From assembly GCA_023078555.1 (NCBI GenBank), contig CM041196.1, positions 11,116,985 to 11,180,984 on the forward strand: a stretch of DNA of 64,000 bases, written 5' to 3'. Under the pieces are notes generated by a model. The model worked only from the letters and a program-made list of their open reading frames with translations, searched no databases and was not told where the DNA came from. The first letter of the stretch is position 1, and each line of letters starts with the position of its first letter. This DNA comes from Ulva prolifera. Its lineage: Eukaryota > Chlorophyta > Ulvophyceae > Ulvales > Ulvaceae. A program made the position numbers and the translations under genes. Below, piece after piece: positions 33,262-45,824 of the stretch.

Positions 33262-36192
33262 CTAATACCCGTCCCTCATTCCTATGACACCTGGTCGCCA
33301 TTGCACAAGCCACTGCAGGGTGAGAGGGGGCTGCACTATCACAACAACACATGAATCAGCAAGCAACACAAAACGGTCCAAAACAAAATCTTCAAATGTG
33401 CTGCAGCCTCTCTCTGTGGTCTTGTTCTGCACCTCTGCATCTAGCCTCAATACTTCTTCGACCTCTGCCGCCCTGACGTCCTCTTCCTCTGCATGAAATG
33501 CCAAATCAGAACTCATTGCCGCTGGCATATAGTTGTGTGCAACAGAGCTGGACCGCCGTAGCAGAAAGATGTGGCCAGGGAAGGATACACCAACAAATGC
33601 CATAATTGCAATGGAAACCAGAAATGCGACATAGAGAGTGCCTCACGACTACGTACAGCATCTATTGACAGTGAGCAAACCTGGATATGGTTAAAACTGC
33701 GAATTCAATGCGAGCAAGCATGCTCATTGCGCTTATGCTGCAAGGCAGGGAGTGGGGACACGCACCATTTGGTGACACACCTTGGCACATGGCAAGCTTA
33801 GCTGTGGGTCTGTGTTGCACTGTTCTGTGTTAGATTCTATGTCTGCACCTGCACATCGAAGCATGTCATCTTGGGTACAAACATGGCGCCACGCGCACTA
33901 GGCTGCTGCTAGGGCAAGAACAGCACACACGTCGCAGTGGCCGTACCCATGGCAGCTAGACTGTATGCTGTTGATACAGCTGCTGTCAAATAAAGCCTTG
34001 AACTCTGAAGGTGCCCGGGAGGGGGCCCCCTCCTGTCAACTAGTCCAAGCTTGGATGCACTTGGGTGTGTACCGAGTGCTTCTTTCTCTCCAATAGACAG
34101 TAAAAAGTCCATCAGACAAGCTGCTCTGGATCTCGAGCGCATGTTCTCTAGAGATCTGTGGCCCTACATAGGCATATTCGTAATCAGAGGACAGAATCGT
34201 GACATTGGCGAAGGATACCGACATGGAAAGGGCAAAGATGTCATACTTGGACAGCACTTTCAAATGCAGCTTTTTCGTCTGATAATCAAGATGCTTCGTC
34301 GCCAAATCGCGCCGCATTGCCTCGCCATATGAGGCGAGCGCCAGCAACTTCGAATTCTGGAAGCCAACGATGGCGTCTTCTTCAATGTTCTGCAAGGAGT
34401 GGCACCTGACATTTGAAATCCATTGCATCCTAAAGTTGATAATTCAGAGATCACCTGAGTACTGCTCATGAAATAAATTCTGTGGGAAACAGCGAAGGCA
34501 GACTAGGGTGAGGACCTCGTTAAACAGGTCAGAGCTCAGCTTGGCCCACAGCCCAAGCTTGGCAACAGGCATTCCCGGTAGCCACCATCGGTCTTCTGGT
34601 CCCCAGAATGTTACTGCCTTTGGCAGAAACTTGACCTTGACGCGATATTCGGGATCGGCCTGCAATGCTGCATTGAGAGCTACCTTGGACAGGCTTGATG
34701 GCATGTATGCTATAGTTGCCAGCCCAGCTTCCCTCCTTGCTGGATTCTGCACGTTGAATATGGGGCACTGTTAACCATTCATTACGAGAGACCCAACGGT
34801 TAGACGGCGCGGAATGCGACTGTCGACCACTCGCGAGTGCGCGCCCAATATTGAACGTGAAACGCGCTTGGTGCAAATGCCAGCTTTAAAGTGGCTGCTT
34901 ACCTCGTACTTGGCCTGCTGCGCATCGACCTTTGGTCTGCTTTTGCCGCGACCTTTCTTCTTCGTCGTCAGACGTAATTCGTAGTGGCCCTAAATCTGGG
35001 TAGTGTTCTGCAGTCGCGTGAGCGCCTCGTGCACCGGCTCGGCTGCCTCGAGTCTCATGGCGTAGATTCGTTCCATGATCTCCCGAAGACTAAATTGTTT
35101 CTTCTCCAAGCTGCCTTCCACGCTGAACTCCTTCGACCCTGCCCTGCCGACATCGCTCAATATAGTCAAGATTACTTCCTCAGCGTGGCTGCGGCAATCT
35201 GCTGGCACCCCTAGTGGCTTGCTCGTATACGAATCGGCTGTCACGAGGAGTTTGCCATCTGAGAAAATGTCAATCACCTTAATAAATAGTGTATACGGCC
35301 GGAGCCCGGGAGCGTCTTGGCCGGCTTGCATGGTGGCAGGTCTGGGAGTAACTCACACTCGACGAGTAGACGGTCATACCACAATGCTGCGGAGATGCGC
35401 TCGCTTGTGACCGGATTCCGTCGCCAGATTCAGTGACGTTCGCTGGGCGTGACAAAGTTCTCCAGGCGCGTTGCCACCGCGTGCGTGTGGCGTAGGGGGA
35501 GGATACCCCACAGCGATGGCGTAGGCAGCACCAGACCCCAGCTCCGCCATCCAGTCGCGACGGTCCATGTCTGCCGTCACATCATCGTGCTGAAGTCAAA
35601 GGGCAACGTCGACGCCATCAAAACGATGGCACGAGCGGTATGGTGGCTGCTCCTTTTATGTGTCTGTGATTGCTACCCTTTAGCACACGTCAATGACACG
35701 ACCTGTGTCTCGCCACAGCTAACCTGAAAACGTCAAGAGGCTGTAATTATAATATATTGTGGCTGTGTTTGCAGGCGCCAGGTGCATCCGAGCATGATAT
35801 AAATCTGAAATGGTGGAAACCCAACTCTCTGTACATTAGCCGAGGGGCAAAATCGATGCCCTTTCCCATTCGTCAGGCCTCAAATTAAGAGGGAAGCGGG
35901 GAGTAAGGTTGCCTCCACGAATATTAGTTTTTCAAGCATTGGGGACATCAGCCTTGCTGATGCTTACCTCGAAAGCTAGCAAGTCAGAAATGTGTGTGGG
36001 AATTAAATCAGCTTGACGCGGTGTTTCACACCAAATCATACTTCGATAAAATTTTCTAGGGAAGAATAAAGAGTCGTGGATGTAAACTGCATCAAATCCA
36101 AACGTGTCGCGACTCGTGACACTGATCTGTACAGATTTGCCTTTTCTACCGGCATGGACTCCTCTCCACTGTACACCTGCCATACGCAGAGT
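33262..36192 (-). CDS. Multi-exon gene of unknown function
   Basis: Several minus-strand blocks have clear splice borders. Block 36192-35968 (FDAVYIHDSLFFPRKFYRS) ends at donor GTAAGC. Block ending 35357 (NPVTSERISAALWYDRLLVE, donor GTGAGT) joins in phase to 35258 (YGKLLVTADSYTSKPLGV) over a 98-base intron. That exon runs to 34903 (donor GTAAGC) and continues in phase at 34746-34455 (GPEDRWWLPGMPVAKLGLWA). Further blocks lie at 34428-34170 (HLDYQTKKLHLKVLSKYDIF) and 33603-33262 (EEEDVRAAEVEEVLRLDAEV). An in-frame TAG stands at 34990-34992; a 45-base GT-AG intron (35034-34990) would remove it. The phase between 34455 and the next block was not resolved. No domain is recognised. The gene could be partly decayed. 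Confidence 0.55.
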
Positions 36193-36270
36193 TCACTTTC
36201 ATGTCCACAAACCACACGTCCCACCATTCCCTGGGTGCAAATGTACATGTTATGCATGGCAGCTGTTACA

Positions 36271-37244
36271 AGCATGCTGAATTTTTTGTGAAGGAGCTGA
36301 GGCTGCCACTGGCACACCTGAGCTGCAAATCCATTCGGCAACTCACATGTTCAGTGAAGTGTGCAGTTTGAGCTCCAGCAGCCCAATGCTGGGTTTGGTG
36401 CTGGCTGCATACGTCGCACGTGCATGCTGGTTTCCCGCTTCTGTGAGCATGCTGAATTTTTTGTGACGGAGCTGAGGCTGCCACTGGCACACCTGAGCTG
36501 CAAATCCATTCGGCAACTCACATGTGCAGTGAACTGTGCAGTTTGAGCTCCAGTAGCCCAAGGCTGGGTTGGGTGCTGGCTGCATTCGTTGCACGTGCAT
36601 GCTGGTTTCCCGCTTCTGTGAGCATGCTGAATTTTTTGTGAAGGAGCTGAGGCTGCCACTGGCACACCTGAGCTGCAAATCCATTCAACAACTCACATGT
36701 GCAGTGAACTGTGCAGTTTGAGCTCCAGTAGCCCAAGGCTGGGTTGGGTGCTGGCTGCATACGTTGCACGTGCATGCTGGTTTCCCGCTTCTGTGAGCAT
36801 GCTGAATTTTTTGTGAAGGAGCTGAGGCTGCCACTGGCGCACCTGAGCTGCAAATCCATTCGGCAACTCACATGTGCAGTGAACTGTGCAGTTTGAGCTC
36901 CAGCAGCCCAAGGCTGGGTTTGGTGCTGGCTGCATACGTCGCACGTGCATGCTGGTTTCCCGCTTCTGTGAGCATGCTGAATTTTTTGTGACGGAGCTGA
37001 GGCTGCCACTGGCACACCTGAGCTGCAAATCCATTCAACAACTCACATGTGCAGTGAACTCTGCAGTTTGAGCTCCAGCAGCCCAAGGCTGGGTTGGGTG
37101 CTGGCTGCATACGTTGCACGTGCATGCTGGTTTCCCGCTTCTGTGCGCATGCTGAAATTTTTGTGAAGGAGCTGAGGCTGCCACTGGCACACCTGAGCTG
37201 CAAATCCATTCGGCAACTCACATGTTCAGTGAAATGTGCAGTTT
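36271..37244. repeat. 175-bp tandem satellite, about 5.6 copies
   Basis: AGCATGCTGAATTTTTTGTG recurs at 36271, 36446, 36621, 36796 and 36971, with a variant at 37146: an exact 175-base period. Units differ at a few sites (AAGGAG or ACGGAG, CATTCGG or CATTCAAC, CAGCAG or CAGTAG). Because 175 is not a multiple of three, open minus-strand frames in the array are by-products. It abuts the 5' side of the unknown minus-strand gene. Confidence 0.97.
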
Positions 37245-39198
37245 TTCATTCCCACTTTGAAGCTGTCAACCTTCGGTTGAAAAGTTACGACCATGTAACA
37301 CCATAGGTACTTGTGCTGATAATGTGGCTTACCCGAGCTGGACGAAGTTTATGAGTAGAGACATCAACACGTGATTTCTATAGAGGTCCATGCCTATCGC
37401 ACAGAGCACCTACAACCAACAGGAATGCAGCACCTACATGAGCAGCCAGCAACTGGTGTTCAAAGCATTTTGCTGTATTCATTGGATAGGACACGAGTTC
37501 CATGCCCTAGCTAGACATAGCATCTCCACACATCAAGATTTCAGCGTGGATACTCACAGATAATACTTGCCAGCAGCCTACCTCATGGTTAATGGGCTAT
37601 CCACTGCACCGTAAACTACACCTTCCGTAGCTTGTGATCAAGTAGCTTCTACTGCTGCCATAATCATGATGCCTTGGGCTAGGTGGCGTGTAGCAGCAAA
37701 CTGCCGCTGCAACACTGATCACGATACACAGAATCAATACGTCAGTGGAGCATCATCACCTGCATGTCAGTGTAACAATCGTTTTCATTGTTTACACCTC
37801 AAATGGCGTTTTGCTGCAGGCGTCATCATGGAACACCAGTCACGAGCAACTGTGGCGCAACACACAAGCCAAGGCAGATGAAGCATGAGCATGTAGCCTA
37901 CCGGAGCGTACTACATTGCTTCGGATATTGGCGTCTGGCAGCCACTGGGAAAGCACGCTGGTCACTAATTGATTCACTCGCAGCAACGCGAAATCCACGC
38001 CGACTAATCAAGTCCGTTCTCCGCGCATGAAGAAGACTAGGGGCGGATAAGCCATCCTTTGGCTCACCTGACTGAGCATACGCATCGGTGGGCACCGGTG
38101 GGATCGTGATAACAGTGCAGGCATGTGCGAGTCGATAATCATGTCGAGCCCAAAGCCGCATCCGCGTTAGCTGCATGCATCGGCGACAAACGCTGCTGGC
38201 TCCCTCCGGGCGACCGTAAGGATATCGATCGCCACGAAAGCCGACATCAAGCGAAGCATGACCAGGATTTACGCATTCATGAATCTGTACCGCCGACCCA
38301 TCACACCACCCACGGGACACCTGCTCAATGTCCGTGCGTCGATGTACCAAACCGCCAGAAACAGTCATCAGCACCCACGGTGCACAGTTCGCGCATTCAA
38401 TCGATTATGTGCCTTATCTGTCAAGATAGTAATATTCAATTCGGCCCGATTGTCCATAGCAGGGCATCGCACCGTTTCACCAATGTGCCATGGCATGGTT
38501 GCACAAATACGGCCCCTTATGGAGCAGCTTAGTGGATGCCCAAGCAAACACCCCCTCATCGTGGGGCCCATATGTGCCCCTGACTTTCAAAGTGACCCTG
38601 GAGCCGGAACCCCCCCCAGCTGCCGAATCCTGAAACCGCCCCTGAACTAGCATGGGGCACTACAGCCCTCTGCCAACGAGCCCCCAAGTCATAAGGGGCA
38701 CCTTGTCCTTCCTTGGGCCGGTCAGGTTTCTTGTAGTGCGGGCGACGCACAGTCTTGCGTGATAACACGGTATCACAGATCCTGCCGGACTGAGGTGTGC
38801 GTGCGGTTGTAGTGTGGTCGTGTGTATGTGTGTGTGTTGCTGTTGATTCGGATGAGATTCGGTTTTGGGGTTTGTCTTCTCCCGTTCACTCTTTTGTAGT
38901 ACCGGTATCAACGAACACACCACATTGGCATCCTAGACTGCTTTCCCAGGACATGTCTACTTTCTTCGCCTCTGCCTCTTCATCGACCCCCACATGCACC
39001 GCAAAATTCCCTTGTGAGAATAATGCGTGCTTTGTGAATATCTGTGGTTTGCCTTGCTTCCTTTCGCTATGTTTTTCTCAGGACCCATTTCGATAGCATT
39101 CAGAGAGTGGATCCAGTTGGCGGTACGCAGCTACAGATTGGCCCTCCCCTGAACAGGCTGGCATGCAGGTTCACTGGCTGATAAAGATCCCCTCGGAA
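37245..39198. other. No gene recognised
   Basis: Short overlapping open frames only. A dispersed repeat lies at 38846-38898. Confidence 0.5.
38846..38898 (-). repeat. Dispersed repeat, inverted copy of 14297-14350
   Basis: Its reverse complement carries TACAAAAGAGTGAACGGG, AGAAGACAAAC and AAAACCGAATCTCATCCGAA, like the 14.3-kb copy. Confidence 0.7.
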
Positions 39199-42100
39199 AT
39201 GCCTTCTGTAGCATCGGCGCTGCTCGTGCTTGCGGCAGCCTGCGGTGCCATTGGTGCGACTCCTGCCCGGATCCCTGCATCCAAATGCATCTGCTGTCCC
39301 AGTTGCACATGTTGTTCTGCCCCCACCGGCCTTCATGTTCAGCTGCATGCCCCTTCTTGCCCCTGCTGTGCACCTGATGTGTGTGTGCTGCACTTGATTA
39401 CACAGCTATGCTAATCGGGACATCGCCGGCATTGGGGTTCCTGTTCCGGAAGGATCCGCCTCAGGCAGGCATGGTGACTGTAATCTACTCACTGTGAAAC
39501 CACTGTGTACTCTGCTTGCCTGCCCGTGGCACCAACAACTTGGAAGCTCAAACTTGGTGCTGCATGTTGTGTTGTGTGCAGTGTTGGGTCGCTTTTGCAG
39601 CATTTCCAGGACTGCCGCCCCGAAATTAGATCTGAATATTCGGAATTTTCCTATGGGATCGGGCCCGATCACCCAACACTGGTTGTGTGCATGATGCATA
39701 CAAGAGCGTTCCATGCAAATGCAAGCTGGCCAGGGTGCCCCCCGTTCCTGTACTGACATGATGAGTTTTCCCCATGCAGCCAGCAATGGTGACTGCATGG
39801 TGTCTGGTGTGCATGCTCAGTGTCGATGCGCCGTGGTTGTGATCGCGCACTCGGTCCGATCTGGCATTGAGGATTTGAGCATGCGTGTCGTGTCAACCAA
39901 CGCGAGACCGAGGTAGTGTCACGCCCCACGCCGCAAGCCCTGCGCTCACGCGACGCGGGACACCTCACTACCTCATACACCGACCATCAGCTCAACTGTT
40001 GTTCAGCGTTACAGTGAATCCGGCTGACACTGCGGCCATGCGGTTGCAGGTGAAGCTACTGCCGGCCATGCGAGCGCCTGGACCAACCTGCCCAAGCCCC
40101 CTGTTGAGCATTCAAAGCTCAGCAAGTGTGGTCACCTGGAAGCGTGCGAAGTATGCGTCTACGAGCACGGCAGATGGCAGGTGTGCCCCAGGCCCCCGCG
40201 CCGTTCCTTTCCTTGTTGATAAGGACACAGTGTCGCCTATCGTGTCTGCATTGCCGTGCGATCGCCCTGGAGAGGAATAGGCCATCCATGTCTGACGTGT
40301 TGGACGCTGTGTCTCGCTGCAGTGTCCGTGACAGTTGTCCAGGAGGGCCATGTCCTGCGGCCTCTGATGGGTGTTGATGTGCATGCCCTCCTGTGATGGC
40401 ATGCATCTGTGTTCCGGTACTGTGTGGCTGCATGCATGCGCTGGAGGTGTACTACTCTGCAGCGTACATCTGCAGACTCATATGCGATTTCGCCTGCGTA
40501 ATGAGCCGGTTTAAAGTGCCGGAGGGTCGCGTGGTGCATCCATCATGCGGCCCATGCATGGGCGCCTGCAACCTGCCTGACTGTGCCTGGCGGCATGCAG
40601 AAAAAGCATGCGCCAAAGGACACGCCGTGCGATGATGGGTACTACTGCAACGGCGAAGAGAAGTGCAATGCGCACGGCAAGTGCAAGAAGGTCCGTAACT
40701 CGGTGCCAAAGTGCGGGCACTTGTCCTTTGGCAGCATCGACCCCCAGTGCGGCAAGGCCGTGTGCAGTGAGAGGCACAAGGCGTGCAAGGTGCGTGCCAT
40801 TGTACACTGTGATGACATGATTGTTCTATTCCGCAGTTTTAATAAATAGTGGCGTCACGAAGAAATTCTCGCAGACGATAAGGGGTACTATACAACCGGT
40901 CCTGCCTCGCCGTTCTGTATTGCAGGGTCGTCTTGCGGCCTTCTCAGCGCTGCCATGTGGTAGTCTATAGACCTAAAAATTCGAAATTGTTCTACGTGGC
41001 TGGGCCCTGTGACACTGCTGTGCAGCGCACAATTTCAGTGCGCCTTCCTGCGCTCTGCGGCAGTTCATTCGTGCACTAGTATCCTCCTAGTCATCTCGCC
41101 GCAATTACATCAATATTACATGTGCGCCGAGTGCCGTAGTCGGGCTATCAAGCTCTGCGCCCAGATGCTCGCAGCGATTTGATGCAAATTCTGTCGAGAT
41201 AGCATTCTGTCCTTCTTATACATCACCAGTGGTAACAGTTGCTCGCTTGTGTTGACCCTTGTTGGCTGTGATCACCGGCGACGCGTGAAGGGGTCTCACC
41301 TCCTTGACTGCCCCTGTAGCCACCCCATGCACGGTCAACTGACCACCCCCCTGATGCGTGCCCCGACAGCCTGCGGGTGCTGCAGGTTGCGATCAACCCG
41401 GTGGCGTGCGACGATGGCGACCACTGCACCACGCACGACCGCTGCGACATCAAGACTGGCCAGTGCTATGGCATCCCCAAGAAGTGCCATGGAGAGTGCC
41501 AGACGTGCGACACGGAGCACGGATGCAAGAACAAGTGTGAAGATGGCGAGGTGTGCAAGCACGGCAAGTGCGCGCATGAAGAGGAGGAGCCTGAGGAGCA
41601 CGAAACAGAGTGCACTAAGGGTGGGCATGAGTGCGATGCCTGCCACAAGTGCTCCTTTGGCAAGTGCGTGCCAAAGAGCTGCCCCAAAGGTAAGCAGTGC
41701 GAGGTGGACGAGACTGGAGAGCCCAGCTGCGTGGAGAAGTCATCTGACTGCCGGGGTGCGTCTCGGCTCCCTGAAGCCCTCACAGGCCCTGCTTTCCCCT
41801 CGTCTATGTGCTACGTGCTGCGGCACTGCGCAGCACATAGCATGTGCGCCGTGGCTGCTGGCGTGCTGATGTGAGCCCTCGGCATCGGCACGGCGGTGGA
41901 GTGCGCGTGCACATGTGGCGAAGGCGCAATGGTTGACGATTTGAGAATTCAGCTCAAACGGCTCAGGCGGCCCGTGGGCGGATACGAGTTGTGTTAGGGA
42001 GGGTGTGTGCGACTTGGACAAGCGTCCGTCGCCGCGTCCATGGGTGTGCATGCATCGAGGTCCCATGTGTGGGTAGCGATCATTGCGAACTGGAGCCTCG

Positions 42101-42742
42101 TCTGTGTCGATGTGCTGTCAGTCGGTTGCGTAAGCAAACGTATGTGGATCTCTACCCAGGAGCGCTGAAGTCGGTCCACCGTATATGGGGGCATGTGGTG
42201 TGCAGTATATGGGTTGTATCGGCAGTGTGTCTCCCGTACACCTGACTCACCCCTCCAACCGCAGACCTCCTGCTCCGCGCCTCTCTGATTGTGAGCGCAC
42301 CCCTGGCCTTGCACCGCCTCGCATGCATGTTCGGCGGCCAGCACTGTCGCCTGCAGCGTGCCCGATCGAGTGTGTTCTGCAGGTGATGACTGCGATGAGG
42401 ACGAGGAGATGTGCAAGGAGACCTTCGATGTGACCTGCTACAAATGTGGTAACACGAAGCCCCTCAGCTGCCTTGTGCTTGGACGTCCATCGAAGCACGA
42501 ACTGGCCAAGATCCAACACGCAATCGGTGAGACCTGCACAATCAGTGGGTCAGGAGAGAGCCGCAGAGCGCGCACATGCGGAGGACAGCGATGCGACAAC
42601 GGTATCATCACCTCAATCGCTCCATCCACGCCAAAGAAGAGCGGTGGCCTGGCTCTCTGGGGGAAAGAGCAGTGCCTTTGGCCCTTCAAGCACGGTATGA
42701 CCCCTCTTTAGCCCGCCTCAGCTGTAGACAAACCGCCCCCCC

Positions 42743-42781
<39 letters not shown>

Positions 42782-44142
42782 ACACGCTTGGTGGAAAGAT
42801 GTTTTTTTTCAGCAACAGGTCCCCTTTTCACAAATGTCGGTCGTGGTTCAGGCAGGTTCGGCCTCCGCACGCCATGTACCTGTGCTCGGTCTCATCTTCA
42901 GCCATACGACAATCTGCCGTTGTCACGGCAGATTGTCCCATGCGAACATGCAGACACCCCCACTGCCACACGATTGCTGTACTGTCGCCTCGCCTGCCCT
43001 CCCCCCTAGGCTGTGACCTCACTCTGACGATTTGAGCATTTTCTGCAGACACGGAGTGCCCTTGCCTGGAGGATGATGGTACTACATCAGGACTGGACGC
43101 CATCGCTCGATACAAGGTGCTCCCCTCTCCAAATGACACCGTCTGTTACGGAGCCGCTGATCAATGCCCCATGTATTGTTGGTGCTGCCGAGGCTCGCAT
43201 GTTTATGTCAACCCCGCCAGACGGAGTTGACCCTGTGTTGCCGGCCATGGGCCCTCGGTCCGCCCACCATGATACACCGCTGCAGACGAGGCACAGCCTC
43301 ATCCAGGCCTTGCACATCTGTGCTGGCCGCCAGGCGTGATTGCAGCTGTTTTCATGCATACAGCGTTGAGTGCGCTGCGTGGCCGGGAGGGCGCACTGAC
43401 TCAGTGCGCTGCGCGGCCTGCTTTCATGCAACCTCCCGCGTGCGCTGCGTGGCCGTGATGCGATGCACCACTCACCTGACCAGACAGTGCTGCTGACCAT
43501 GGCTCTTCGGACGACGTCGCAATGCTTTGATTTTATGTGGCCGCAATCGCTGCCTGCGCATACGGCAGTGGGCCTGCTGCTTCTTTGCTCAGTGCCGTGC
43601 CGTTGCGACTGCACTGGCCCAGGCGACGACCCATATCATGTGTCCACAAGCGTATCGTGATCGTGCATGCTGGGACCGAAGCCGGCAGGAGAGGCGCGTC
43701 CGTGATGTTGGCATCTTGCACGAGCATGACAATGCCATGATGAGCTCTGCGTGATGGTGGCAGGTGCTGACTCGTTCGGGTGGTGCCGTTGAGTCTGGTT
43801 GACGAGATCGGTGTGGTCGGGTCGTAGGTGCAAGCTGTGGCTTGGTCCAAATGAATGAGTCGATCTGCATCCTACCGAGAATTTGCACTTCTGCAGGTGT
43901 GCCTGGGTCATGACGGCAAGGCAGTTGTCGACACAGAAGACGATGAATCTTGCGACAGATTGTGCGGTCAGGGTGCAAACGACCAGCTGTGCAAAGTTGG
44001 TGACTGCGTGGGTGCTCAGTGCACCACAGTGGTAGACTCATGCCCACAGCCGCATGTTTGCCCAAAACAGATTTACTACCCTGTCGCCGCCATGCTCGGT
44101 GATGATGTCAGCGGTGAACAAAATGGTAGAGAGGAAATGTGA
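39199..44142 (+). CDS. Secreted cysteine-rich repeat protein, seven exons
   Basis: Exons 39199-39253, 40050-40180, 40601-40789, 41386-41755, 42383-42694, 43049-43116 and 43897-44142 total 1371 bases with matching phases at all six GT-AG junctions, giving 456 residues. Exon 1 encodes a signal peptide (MPSVASALLVLAAACGAIG), so the product should enter the secretory route. The mature part holds many Cys. Repeats such as CDDGYYCNGEEKC and CDDGDHCTTHDRC resemble the CTDC-type repeats of slime-mould extracellular proteins and similar CDDG-x-C arrays. CGHLEACEVC and CGHLSFGSID share a start. An acidic run (HEEEEPEEHETE) lies in exon 4. No membrane segment or enzyme motif is seen. An extracellular matrix, wall or adhesion role is inferred. 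Five of the six acceptors read TGCAG, the sixth (exon 3) ATGCAG. Intron 1 holds a hAT MITE; intron 5 holds a poly-C tract. Confidence 0.85.
39579..39681 (-). mobile_element. hAT MITE, best-preserved copy, in intron 1 of the cysteine-rich gene
   Basis: 103 bases starting CAGTGTTGGGTCGC and ending CGATCACCCAACACTG, flanked by perfect 8-bp duplications GTTGTGTG at 39571-39578 and 39682-39689. Relative to the copies at 26, 46 and 50 kb it lies in the opposite direction. It has no coding capacity. Confidence 0.96.
42746..42781 (+). repeat. Poly-C tract, 36 bases, in intron 5 of the cysteine-rich gene
   Basis: An uninterrupted C run between GGG and ACACGC. Confidence 0.95.
42904..42933. repeat. 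Perfect 12-bp-stem hairpin in intron 5
   Basis: GACAATCTGCCG and CGGCAGATTGTC pair perfectly around TTGTCA. It may be structural in the intron RNA or a small foldback element. Confidence 0.8.
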
Positions 44143-45055
44143 CCACAATGACGGGATGGTGAAGAAAGTGGATACATCTGGCGCACCGCAGGGTGATGAG
44201 ATCACAAATAAGATTGCGTTGAGCCCATGACCTGCAGCCTTGCTGCTCACTGTGTGCAAGTGAGTGTGGCAGCAGATGCAAAGATGTAAACAAAGCTAGC
44301 TGACAGTGTTGCCACGTGACAGCGATCCTATCCTGGCCTTTCTCGACATTCTCTCCATACCCCCACGATGTAGCCTTTCTGCACTGGATGTGTGATGCTC
44401 CTGGCATGCCACTTCCTGAAGAATATCTGCTGCAAACGCTTTCTCACACAGCCTGCTTCAAGAGGTCTGATCTGTCATGTCTCATCTTAAGCTACAGTAA
44501 ACTGTGTCACAAAATGCCCAGAGCAACAGGATACACAACGTCATCTTGTACCCCAGATATCAGTATGCCATCTCATGACCTCCAGCACCCACCCCACCTA
44601 CTCCCGTTGTCTCGGTGTCCAGCAATAGTGTACCATAATCTCCACAGCTCGAGCATTGACAGTGAAGCCTCCACATTGCTCCACGCGACCGGCCGGGGGA
44701 GGTGCATATATATCCAGATTTCTGAACCATGGCGCCTGCGCAATGCAGACCTCTGGCAGTAACTGTGTTCTCTTCCAGCACTGGCAAGCAGTCACTGCAT
44801 ATGTATGGCAATGCGTCGAGGTTCAGACAGCACAATCTGTATGTTCAACAAGTTGCTGCGTGCCGTACGTATGAACAATTGCTTGCAGTACTAGTGTGGC
44901 TGGCGGGTCGTCGGCTACATTTGGATTTAATCTCAGGTCACGGCGAAATGAGACAGCAGAGGTGGTGCACAAAGCGTCTTAATTGTTTCAGAGCGTTACT
45001 ATACAGCAGTATACCAAGGTGCAACAGATACAAGATGAAGCAGCTGCTTTGTTCG
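44143..45055. other. No gene recognised
   Basis: Probably the 3' UTR of the cysteine-rich gene, followed by spacer before the tRNA. Open frames lack motifs. Confidence 0.5.
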
Positions 45056-45127
45056 TTCTCGGTAGTATAGTGGTTAGTATCCCCGCCTGTCACGTGGGAG
45101 ACCCGGGTACAATTCCCGGCCGGGAAG
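45056..45127 (+). tRNA. tRNA-Asp (GTC)
   Basis: 72 bases, no intron. The acceptor stem TTCTCGG pairs with CCGGGAA (one G-T pair), discriminator G. D arm TAGTATAGTGGTTAGTA carries the A box. The anticodon stem CCCGC/GTGGG encloses loop CTGTCAC, anticodon GTC. T stem CCGGG/CCCGG encloses TACAATT. All arms close, so it is likely functional. CCA is not encoded, as expected in eukaryotes. No T-run terminator follows directly. Confidence 0.96.
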
Positions 45128-45635
45128 ACTAGTACATTTGCAGAAGGTATTAACGTTGTTGTACGTTTCGGACCGGTTTTGGCCTTTTGCGTCGCATCGT
45201 AATTCGCGGCATCATTCAGCACCCGCCGTGCCCTGCGATTATGGACCCCGGCGCTCACATCTTCAATTTTCTGTATTTACTATGCCGTTCACGGCATACA
45301 ATGTGCCTTTGGCCTGGGTCTGTGTACAAAAAAGTGATCACTTCACCTCGAGGTCAACTGTGGATTCTCTGAGCCTTGTGCAACAGCCCTGCGGTCCCTC
45401 CAATGCCCATGGGCAGTGCCACCTGTTCTGCCATGCTGCTGCCCACGAGCATGTTCACGTGAATATTTCCTTGCCCAAGTTTGCTGCAGCAGTGGTCGCC
45501 TGCATAAAACATGTCACCATTTGATTGTCTCGATCTCACGCGTGTCGGACACAGCAGATAGACCTGTGCGTGTCCTGGGGCTCGACTTGAAGCGACGTTG
45601 CCCCATGGTTATGCTAGCGTACGGATGTGCGGGTT

Positions 45636-45682
45636 CAGTGGCTGGGCCCGATCACATGTAACAGCTCCAAACACAGCCACTG
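45636..45682 (+). mobile_element. hAT MITE relic with internal deletion
   Basis: CAGTGGCTGGGCCCGATCA, then CATGTAACAGCTCCAAA, is the left part of the MITE, closed by CAGCCACTG, which mirrors its own start. There is no clear target duplication. Confidence 0.6.
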
Positions 45683-45824
45683 GGCATATGCCATACGTCT
45701 TCAACGTCTCTGGCAGTCTGGTGCTATTCTACTGGTTCACACAATTTACTCATGCAACACAGCGCAAGGCTGAAGCATTGGGTGGCAGCACTGGCGTAGT
45801 GCTGTGTACCTATATACATGTATA

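Noticed and set aside
36343-37221. Overlapping minus-strand frames with repeated QKRETSMHV
   Set aside because: By-products of the 175-bp satellite, which shifts frame every unit.
36271-37244. Possible CRISPR array
   Set aside because: Units are 175 bp and contiguous, with no unique spacers, in a eukaryotic context.
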